The notes beneath the pieces were generated by a model. It did not search any database. It saw only the letters and a program-made list of their open reading frames with translations, and was not told the DNA's origin. Positions 1-5,685 of a stretch of DNA of 6,991 bases are shown in pieces; position 1 is the stretch's first letter; each line of letters begins with the position of its first letter. The position numbers and the translations under genes are program-made. Origin of the DNA: Chitinophagia bacterium (GTDB taxonomy: Bacteria; Bacteroidota; Bacteroidia; Chitinophagales; Chitinophagaceae); the NCBI GenBank assembly GCA_010027295.1, contig RGVM01000136.1, forward strand, positions 1-6,991, in the 5' to 3' direction.

Positions 1-292
1 ATATGATCATCACCATGTCATCCTGCCGGATCATCCCCAGGTCGCCATGGATGGCGTCGGCGGCATGCATGAACAGGGAGGGGGTGCCCGTACTGTTCAG
101 GGTGGCCACGATCTTTTGACCTATGATGGCACTCTTGCCAATACCGCTCACCACGAGTCGGCCGCTGGCATCCGCCAACCGATGGACCAGCCGTTCGAAA
201 TCGGCATCCAGCCCATCCATCAGTCCCAGCAAGGCTTCTGCCTCCAGACGCAGCGTCCGTCTAGCGGTATCGATGACAGGATTCCCCCCCAT
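1..292 (-). CDS. kpsF: Arabinose-5-phosphate isomerase, KpsF/KdsD type (N-terminal part)
   Basis: Enzymes of this family convert D-ribulose 5-phosphate to D-arabinose 5-phosphate in the cytoplasm, the first step towards Kdo for lipopolysaccharide or capsule. The 97 visible residues cover the start of the SIS (sugar isomerase) domain: a helical lead-in with ARRTLRLEAEALL (residues 10-22), the phosphate-binding strand-loop VVSGIGKSAIIGQKI (about 47-61) with the family lysine at 53, then the run ATLNSTGTPSLFMHAADAIH (63-82) followed by GDLGMI. The rest of the SIS domain and the CBS pair expected in full-length proteins lie beyond the left edge. I chose the ATG at 290-292 because the protein then begins just before the conserved helix. 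An upstream in-frame ATG at 329-331 would add the hydrophobic stretch MVLSFILLYFCGL, unexpected in a cytoplasmic enzyme, and would place the promoter box inside the gene. The gene is divergent from recQ. Identity is from motif recognition; GutQ-like paralogues are the main alternative. Confidence 0.9.
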   Translation of the reverse strand, partial: MGGNPVIDTARRTLRLEAEALLGLMDGLDADFERLVHRLADASGRLVVSGIGKSAIIGQKIVATLNSTGTPSLFMHAADAIHGDLGMIRQDDMVMII

Positions 293-299
293 GAGACCG

Positions 300-307
300 C
301 AAAAGTA
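300..307 (-). promoter_or_regulatory. Bacteroidota-type -7 promoter element for kpsF
   Basis: On the minus strand this reads TACTTTTG, a perfect match to the Bacteroidota -7 consensus TAnnTTTG. Only seven bases (cggtctc) separate it from the chosen kpsF ATG, so transcription should begin within a few bases of the start codon and leave almost no untranslated leader. I see no clear TTG or TTTG -33 element at the expected distance, which lowers confidence. The start site is inferred from box geometry only. Confidence 0.5.
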
Positions 308-468
308 GAGTAATATGAAGGAAAGCACCATACGAAACGTTTTTTACGCCTCTCCCCCTTCTCGAATATGCCGGCAGGTCGATCCGAAACGGCGGAAAGC
401 TGCGATTTGGAAACATTCCCGGCTGTCTGTTGTAATTATATGGTAACCCGATCCTTACATCTTAGACA

Positions 469-495
469 TTGGCCCATGAATTATCGGTATATTCG
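469..495 (+). promoter_or_regulatory. Possible recQ promoter
   Basis: TTG at 469-471 and TATATTCG at 488-495 are separated by 16 bases. The second element matches TAnnTTTG at all but one fixed position, and the spacer is slightly shorter than usual for this promoter class. It would give a leader of roughly 90 bases before the recQ ATG at 593. This is the best candidate by eye in the region, but it is far weaker than the promoter upstream of the GH63 gene. Confidence 0.25.
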
Positions 496-592
496 CTTTC
501 AAAGCAGCATTCATCCGCCGCAGGCCATCTGAAAATCGGCTTCGAACCGATCAGTTCCAAGCTCCTCATTATCAAAGAGTTATCTAATCAGC

Positions 593-2890
593 ATGGCCAC
601 GGTCAGGAAATCGGCAGCCATTCCGAAGGCTCCGGTGAAAAAGACAACATCCACCAGCCGGGTTCGTCCGAAGCAGTCCCATCCCGAAGAGGGCGGCACG
701 CAGGATTTGCGTGAGGTACTCAAGGAATACTTCGGATTCGACCAGTTCAAAGGGAATCAGGAAGCGATCATCCGAAGTCTGCTCTCCGGACACGATACCT
801 TCGTTATCAAACCGACCGGAGGTGGCAAAAGCCTCTGCTACCAGCTACCCGCGATGATGCTGGAAGGCTGCGCCATCATTGTGTCACCCCTTATCGCACT
901 GATGAAGAACCAGGTCGATCTGGTCAGGGGGTACAGCAGCCAGGACCACGTCGCCCATTTCCTGAACTCGACGTTGAGCAAGAAGGAGATACGGAATGTC
1001 CATGAACACTTGCTCGCGGGGACAACAAAGCTGCTATATGTGGCGCCGGAGACGCTGACAAAACAGGAAAACCTCGACTTCTTCAGCGACCTGCCCCTTT
1101 CTTTCTTCGCGGTTGACGAAGCACATTGCATCTCCGAATGGGGCCATGACTTCCGCCCTGAATACCGAAGGCTCCGGGAGATGATGGATCAGATCAATGA
1201 CAAGGTCCCGGTGATCGCACTCACGGCAACGGCTACCCCGAAAGTGCAGAGCGATATCATCGACAATCTGGGCCTTCGCAATCCCGAAGTCTTCATATCC
1301 TCCTTCAACAGGCCCAATCTCCACTACGAGGTAAGGCCCAAGATCAGAAAGGACCAGACCATCCGGAGCATCGTCAAGTTCATTTCGGAGAACCGGGGTA
1401 AGAGCGGCATCATATACACCCTCAACCGCAAAACCACAGAGGAGCTGTCCGAGATCCTGCGTGCCAACGGTATCCGGGCGGTAGCCTATCATGCCGGACT
1501 CGACGGAAAACTCAGGTCCGAACGCCAAGACCAGTTCCTCAACGAGGATATGCAAGTGATTGTCGCCACCATCGCCTTCGGCATGGGTATAGACAAACCG
1601 GACATCCGCTTCGTCATCCACTACAACATCCCCAAGAGCCTGGAGAACTACTATCAGGAGACGGGCAGGGGTGGGCGCGACGGGATGGAAGGCAGGTGCA
1701 TCCTGTACTTCTCGCACAAGGACGTGTCGAAGCTGGAGCATTTCATGCGCGACAAGCCGCTGAGCGAGCGAGAGGTGGGTGCTCAACTGATCGACGAGAC
1801 GGTTGCCTTCGCGGAGACAGGTGTCTGCCGTCGAAAAGTGCTCATGAATTATTTCGGCGAGGAGTATGGAGATCAGAACTGCGGCAACTGCGACAACTGC
1901 CTCAACCCCCGCGAAAGGGTCGAAGCCAGGGAGGATGCCGTCAAAGTGCTCAAGACCATCCGCGCGCTGGACGAGCAATTCACCACGGAATATGTTGTGA
2001 ACATCATCACGGGTGTGCAGAACTCCCAGAATATGATGTATCGACACGACCAGCTCGATGTATTCGCCTGCGGCAACTACGAAAAGGACCATTTCTGGAA
2101 ATCACTGATCCGTCAGATGCTGCTCGAGGGGCTTTTGAAAAAAGACATCGAGCAATACGGGCTCCTCAAGATTACGGACAAGGGACAGGCATTCCTCAAG
2201 AAGCCGGTCTCGTTCAAAATCGTTTTGAGCAATCTCTTCGAAGATGCCATGGAGGATGATGAGGAGGCCGGCCAGTCAGGCGGCGGTCCGGCCACGGTCG
2301 ATACCACGCTCTTCGAGATGCTCAAGGACCTTCGCAAGCAGGTAGCCAAGGAAAAAAAACTGCCACCCTTTGTCATCTTCCTGGAGAACTCGCTGGAGGA
2401 TATGGCTACGCAGTATCCGACAACACTTGAGGAACTCGAACGCATCAGCGGTGTCAGCAAGGGAAAGGCGATCCGGTATGGCAACAAGTTTGTGGATCTC
2501 ATTTCCAGATACGTAGAGGAGAATGATATCGTGAAACCGGAGGACTTTGTGATGCGCAGTGTGGTGAACAAGAGCGGCAACAAGGTCTTCATCATCCAGC
2601 AGGTTGACAAGAAGATACCGCTGGACGTGATTGCGAAGAACAAGGATATGCGTATGGACCAGCTCCTGGAGGAGATGGAGACCATCGTCGCGAGCGGTAC
2701 CAAACTGAACCTAAACTATGCCATCGACCAGATGGTGGACGAGGATGACCAGCAGGATATCATCGACTATTTCAGGAACTGCGAGACCAGCAGCCTCGAT
2801 GTGGCCAAGGAGGAGCTGTCCGATCTGGACCTCGACTGGGAACAGCTGAAAATCATGCGGATCAAATTCCTCAGCGAGTTCGGAATCTGA
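593..2890 (+). CDS. recQ: ATP-dependent DNA helicase RecQ
   Basis: This is a 3'-5' superfamily 2 DNA helicase that unwinds forked and recombination intermediates in DNA repair. Helicase motifs are in order: Walker A TGGGKS (residues 75-80), DEAH (175-178) followed by the RecQ aromatic-rich loop SEWGHDFRPEY (181-191), TAT of motif III (211-213), motif IV around SGIIYTLNRK (271-280), motif V VATIAFGMGIDKPD (324-337) and motif VI QETGRGGRDG (355-364). The zinc site follows, with Cys412, Cys430, Cys433 and Cys436, then the RQC winged helix (about 440-540), an acidic linker (DAMEDDEEAG, 551-560), an HRDC domain (about 573-645) and a C-terminal helix-turn-helix-like region (about 675-765), as in Bacteroidota RecQ. 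At 765 residues it is somewhat longer than relatives of about 725-735, mainly through a basic N-terminal extension of about 37 residues. The only in-frame ATG before the helicase core is at 593, with a weak purine stretch (aaagag) upstream. All catalytic motifs are intact. Confidence 0.97.
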   Translation: MATVRKSAAIPKAPVKKTTSTSRVRPKQSHPEEGGTQDLREVLKEYFGFDQFKGNQEAIIRSLLSGHDTFVIKPTGGGKSLCYQLPAMMLEGCAIIVSPLIALMKNQVDLVRGYSSQDHVAHFLNSTLSKKEIRNVHEHLLAGTTKLLYVAPETLTKQENLDFFSDLPLSFFAVDEAHCISEWGHDFRPEYRRLREMMDQINDKVPVIALTATATPKVQSDIIDNLGLRNPEVFISSFNRPNLHYEVRPKIRKDQTIRSIVKFISENRGKSGIIYTLNRKTTEELSEILRANGIRAVAYHAGLDGKLRSERQDQFLNEDMQVIVATIAFGMGIDKPDIRFVIHYNIPKSLENYYQETGRGGRDGMEGRCILYFSHKDVSKLEHFMRDKPLSEREVGAQLIDETVAFAETGVCRRKVLMNYFGEEYGDQNCGNCDNCLNPRERVEAREDAVKVLKTIRALDEQFTTEYVVNIITGVQNSQNMMYRHDQLDVFACGNYEKDHFWKSLIRQMLLEGLLKKDIEQYGLLKITDKGQAFLKKPVSFKIVLSNLFEDAMEDDEEAGQSGGGPATVDTTLFEMLKDLRKQVAKEKKLPPFVIFLENSLEDMATQYPTTLEELERISGVSKGKAIRYGNKFVDLISRYVEENDIVKPEDFVMRSVVNKSGNKVFIIQQVDKKIPLDVIAKNKDMRMDQLLEEMETIVASGTKLNLNYAIDQMVDEDDQQDIIDYFRNCETSSLDVAKEELSDLDLDWEQLKIMRIKFLSEFGI

Positions 2891-2897
2891 CTCGAAC

Positions 2898-5510
2898 TCA
2901 TCTGCCGAGGCGGTGGATCAGATCGGCCACCAGTGCCGTCCAGCCTGTCTGGTGCGAGGCGCCGAGCCCCTTTCCGTCATCCCCGTGGAAGTATTCGTGG
3001 AAGAGGAGGAGTTTCTCATTCCCCGGTCGATTGTAAAATTCCTGGTATTCGCCAAAGACGGGTCTTCTTCCCTGTGCGTCGCGTTCGAAGAGCCGGATGA
3101 TCCGTCGGCTGAGCTCGTCGGCCACTTCCCTGAGGTCCATCCGTTGGCCGCTGCCCCTTGGGCATTCCACTTTGAGGCTGTCACCGTAGAACTCCCCGAA
3201 TTTCCGGATGCTGCGGATGATCAGATAGTTCATGGGTAGCCAGACGGGACCCCGCCAGTTGGAGTTGCCACCGAAGAAATCGCTGGTCGAGTCGCCCGGC
3301 TCATAGGCGATGGTGTAGTCCTTCCCATGGATGTTCATGGTGAAGGGATGCTCCTGATAGCGCTTGGACAAGGCACGAATGCCATATTCAGACAAAAACT
3401 CTTCTTCGTTGAGCAGGCGGTCGAGGAGGAGCAGGAGTCGTTCCCTGGGAACGAGGGAATGGAGCACTTCGTCCTTTTCTCCATGTTGTTCATTGGGCCA
3501 GAAGAGTCCGTTTCGGATTCGGTAGCGTTCAAACCAGGAGGTCCGTTTCCGGAAGTCGGCGAGTTTCTCCATGACTTTTTTCTGGATCACGGAGACGGCG
3601 AAGAGGCTTGTGAGTCCGACGACCGACTGCACTTTCAGTTGTATGGGTCGTGAGTCGCGGATGGAGAGGGTGTCGTAGTAGAAACCATCTTCCTCGTTCC
3701 ACATGCCGTGGGAGTTGAGGGCTTCCGCGATCAGCACGTATTGTTCGAAGAACTTGGTGGCGGTGTCTTCGAAGGAGATGTCCAGCATGGCGATTTCGAG
3801 GGCCATATCGAGCATGTTGAGTGCGTACATGCCCATCCAGGCGGTGCCGTCGGCCTGTTCCAGGGATACCTGGTCGGGGAGCTGCTGGCTTCGGTTGAAG
3901 ATGCCGATATTGTCCAGGCCGAGGAATCCGCCTTCGAATAGGTTGTTGCCGTTGGGGTCTTTCCGGTTGACCCACCAGGTGAAGTTGATCAGGAGTTTCT
4001 GGAAGATCTTCTTGAGGAAGATGATGTCGCCCTGTCCGGTTCGTTCTTTTTCAATCTGGTACACTTCCAGGGCGGCCCAGGCCTGGATGGGGGGGTTGAC
4101 ATCGGAGAAATGCCATTCATAGGCGGGGAGCTGGCCGTCGGGCTTCATGTACCATTCGCGCATGACCAGCAGGAGCTGGTTCTTTGCGAAAGTGGGGTCC
4201 ATGTGAGCCAGGGGGATGCATTGAAAGGCAAGGTCCCATGCCGCGTACCAGGGGAACTCCCATTTGTCGGGCATCGAGATCACGTCCTGATTCTTAAGGT
4301 GTTGCCAGTCGTGGTTGCGGCCATGGAGACGCTTTTCCGACCAGGGTGTGATGCCATCGCTCTTCTTCACCCAGCGTTCCACATCGTAATGATAGAACTG
4401 CTTGCTCCATAACAGGCCGGAGAAGGCCATTCTTTGGATATGTCGATATTCTTCAGGAACATGGGCGGTCACGATATGAGAATAGAATTCGTCCGCTTCA
4501 ATCCTTCTGATGCGTATGGTGTCCGAATGGGACTCATCCAGGGCATTTTCAAGGGGGTTGGCGGAGAGTCTCAGTTGTATGGAAGTCTTCTCGCCGCCGG
4601 GGATGCTTCTTCGGTACACGGGCGCGCATTTCGTTCCGGCTCCGCGTTTTCGGTACTTTCTGGGGGATTCACCATCTATGATGACACGGTGGAAGGCGTC
4701 CTTGGTGAAAGGTTCCCTGGGGGAACTGCCATCGAGCCTGTGCCGGTTGGTTTCGTTGTCGGTGAAGAGCAGGTCATCGGGCTCGTCGAAATAGAGTCTG
4801 TAGTCACCCAGCCGGTGGTGACTGGCGAGGACGGCGTTCTTTTCCATGACCCGGATGGATGGCATCGGATGCTGTTCGTCGTACTGCCATCGATTGTAGA
4901 ACCAGAGCGTAGGCAACACGGTGATGTCTGCCTTCTCCGCGCCCCGGTTGACGATGTCGATGCGGATGCAGATATCGTCTGATGCCGCCTTTGCGTATGT
5001 CAGATGGACGTCGAAGTAGGCGTCCTTGTCAAAAACGCCGGTGTCTAGGATTTCGAATTCCGGCTCCAGTCTCGTTCGACGTCCGTTTTCATGGATGAGA
5101 AGGTCGTATGGGAATGCCTCCTGGGGGTATTTGTAGAGGTATTCCATGTAGTAATGGCTGGGAATGTTGTCGAGGTGGTAGTACAGCTCCTTGACATCCT
5201 CGCCATGATTCCCCTTGTAGTTGCCCAATCCGAAAAGCCTCTCCTTCAGGATACCATCCTTTCCGTTCCACAGGGCGATGGCGAAACAGAGATTCTGGAA
5301 ATAGTCGGATATCCCTGCGATGCCGTCTTCGCCCCATCGGTAGGCGCGGAAATGGGAATCATCGAAAGGGAAGTATCCCCAAGCATCACCCCATTCCCCA
5401 TAATCTTCGCGAACGGTTCCCCACTGCCGCTCGCTGACATAGGGCCCCCACATTTCCAAAGGCACCGGTTTGGACAGATTGTCCAATAGTCTCCGCGATT
5501 CGGGGTTCAT
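2898..5510 (-). CDS. Glycoside hydrolase family 63, glucosidase-like
   Basis: This is an 870-residue protein of the bacterial GH63 type, related to mannosyl-oligosaccharide glucosidase; the family inverts alpha-glycosidic bonds using an (alpha/alpha)6 barrel. The N-terminal part carries runs I recognise from this group: WGPYVSERQWGTVREDYGEW (21-40), YRWGEDGIAGISD (57-69), LKERLFGL (88-95), NHGEDVKE (101-108) and LEPEFEILDTGVFD (148-161). The catalytic barrel (about 345-868) contains WYAAWDLAF (421-429), where Asp426 is the likely general acid, REWYMKPDGQLPAYEW (451-466), GGNSNWRGPVW (747-757) and LLFHEYFHGDDGKGLGASHQ (835-854), where Glu839 is a candidate base. Both catalytic assignments are by motif position only. 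There is no signal peptide or membrane segment, so a cytoplasmic enzyme acting on an imported or stored sugar is likely; the substrate cannot be read from sequence. The ATG at 5510 is preferred because conserved sequence begins almost at once; the next Met is residue 20. It converges on recQ with seven bases between stops and has its own promoter. Confidence 0.92.
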   Translation of the reverse strand: MNPESRRLLDNLSKPVPLEMWGPYVSERQWGTVREDYGEWGDAWGYFPFDDSHFRAYRWGEDGIAGISDYFQNLCFAIALWNGKDGILKERLFGLGNYKGNHGEDVKELYYHLDNIPSHYYMEYLYKYPQEAFPYDLLIHENGRRTRLEPEFEILDTGVFDKDAYFDVHLTYAKAASDDICIRIDIVNRGAEKADITVLPTLWFYNRWQYDEQHPMPSIRVMEKNAVLASHHRLGDYRLYFDEPDDLLFTDNETNRHRLDGSSPREPFTKDAFHRVIIDGESPRKYRKRGAGTKCAPVYRRSIPGGEKTSIQLRLSANPLENALDESHSDTIRIRRIEADEFYSHIVTAHVPEEYRHIQRMAFSGLLWSKQFYHYDVERWVKKSDGITPWSEKRLHGRNHDWQHLKNQDVISMPDKWEFPWYAAWDLAFQCIPLAHMDPTFAKNQLLLVMREWYMKPDGQLPAYEWHFSDVNPPIQAWAALEVYQIEKERTGQGDIIFLKKIFQKLLINFTWWVNRKDPNGNNLFEGGFLGLDNIGIFNRSQQLPDQVSLEQADGTAWMGMYALNMLDMALEIAMLDISFEDTATKFFEQYVLIAEALNSHGMWNEEDGFYYDTLSIRDSRPIQLKVQSVVGLTSLFAVSVIQKKVMEKLADFRKRTSWFERYRIRNGLFWPNEQHGEKDEVLHSLVPRERLLLLLDRLLNEEEFLSEYGIRALSKRYQEHPFTMNIHGKDYTIAYEPGDSTSDFFGGNSNWRGPVWLPMNYLIIRSIRKFGEFYGDSLKVECPRGSGQRMDLREVADELSRRIIRLFERDAQGRRPVFGEYQEFYNRPGNEKLLLFHEYFHGDDGKGLGASHQTGWTALVADLIHRLGR

Positions 5511-5514
5511 GGAA

Positions 5515-5544
5515 CAAAGGTAGTTATGTGTAAATGATACACAA
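5515..5544 (-). promoter_or_regulatory. Promoter of the GH63 gene
   Basis: On the minus strand the elements read TTG (5544-5542), a 19-base spacer, then TACCTTTG (5522-5515). Both elements and the spacing fit the Bacteroidota housekeeping promoter TTG-N17-23-TAnnTTTG. Only four bases (ttcc) separate the box from the GH63 ATG at 5510, so the transcript should begin at or very near the start codon and lack a usual ribosome-binding leader. The spacer is filled by an inverted repeat, annotated separately. Confidence 0.75.
5527..5543. promoter_or_regulatory. Operator-like inverted repeat inside the GH63 promoter
   Basis: TGTGTAAATGATACACA is a 17-bp inverted repeat with perfect six-base arms TGTGTA/TACACA around five bases. 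It lies between the -33 and -7 elements and overlaps the TTG of the former. Arm length and overall size fit the half-sites of a dimeric helix-turn-helix repressor, and the position would block RNA polymerase. No regulator gene is visible in the window, so the factor and its ligand are unknown. Confidence 0.4.
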
Positions 5545-5630
5545 CACCACTCTTCAGGAAAGCGAAGGCTATATCAGTCAATCGGGCAATCTGAAAGTTC
5601 GGCCCGGCACATGGCGGCGGACTCCCCCCG

Positions 5631-5664
5631 CACCCTTGGAGGGTCCCCCCACCCTTGGAGGGTG
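5631..5664. repeat. Tandem pair of short palindromic repeats
   Basis: The 14-mer CACCCTTGGAGGGT occurs at 5631-5644 and again at 5650-5663, a 19-base period with a cytosine run between copies. Each copy can fold: copy one has five-base arms ACCCT/AGGGT and copy two six-base arms CACCCT/AGGGTG, each with a TGG loop. They lie just downstream of the dehydrogenase stop on the minus strand. They could help end its transcript or protect its 3' end, but no T-run follows, so a classic intrinsic terminator is not shown. A small dispersed intergenic repeat is the other reading. Confidence 0.7.
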
Positions 5665-5671
5665 TCGCAAT

Positions 5672-5684
5672 CCGCCAAGGGCGG
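5672..5684 (-). terminator. Hairpin directly after the GMC dehydrogenase stop codon
   Basis: On the minus strand CCGCCCTTGGCGG begins one base after the TGA stop at 5688-5686 and folds into arms CCGCC/GGCGG with a three-base loop. It shares the core CCCTTGG with the two palindromes further downstream, in the opposite orientation. Position suggests a role in 3'-end formation, but the stem is short and no U-tract follows, so termination is an inference. Confidence 0.35.
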
Positions 5685-5685
5685 G

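Larger units (their letters stand above)
293..592. other. Divergent intergenic region between kpsF and recQ
   Basis: These 300 bases separate two head-to-head genes and contain no ORF I believe. The left end holds the kpsF promoter box. The right part serves as the recQ leader; the best recQ promoter guess is annotated separately. A weaker alternative is TTTG at 406-409 with an AT-rich TAATTATA at 433-440, but its spacer of 23 bases is long and the box has two mismatches. A short inverted repeat, ATCGG (535-539) with CCGAT (547-551) and a 7-base loop, lies in the recQ leader, but five-base arms are close to chance. No tRNA, riboswitch or small RNA could be recognised. Confidence 0.6.

Noticed and set aside
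47..313. An 88-codon plus-strand frame at the left end
   Set aside because: It is antisense to the conserved SIS domain of kpsF, which explains the sequence much better.
535..551. Inverted repeat ATCGG-N7-CCGAT in the recQ leader
   Set aside because: Five-base arms in a moderately GC-rich leader are expected by chance, and no promoter element overlaps it.
469..714. An 81-codon plus-strand frame upstream of recQ
   Set aside because: It overlaps the recQ start in another frame, and its composition gives no sign of a real protein.
1034..2092. A 352-codon open frame on the minus strand inside recQ
   Set aside because: It lies wholly within a helicase gene with all motifs intact, and its translation shows no recognisable domain; it is a codon-bias shadow.
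4434..4982. A 182-codon plus-strand open frame opposite the GH63 gene
   Set aside because: It is antisense to conserved GH63 sequence, with low-complexity Gly/Val-rich translation typical of shadow frames.
5631..5664. Start of a CRISPR array
   Set aside because: There are only two copies, the unit is 14 bases and the 5-base gap is far too short to be a spacer.
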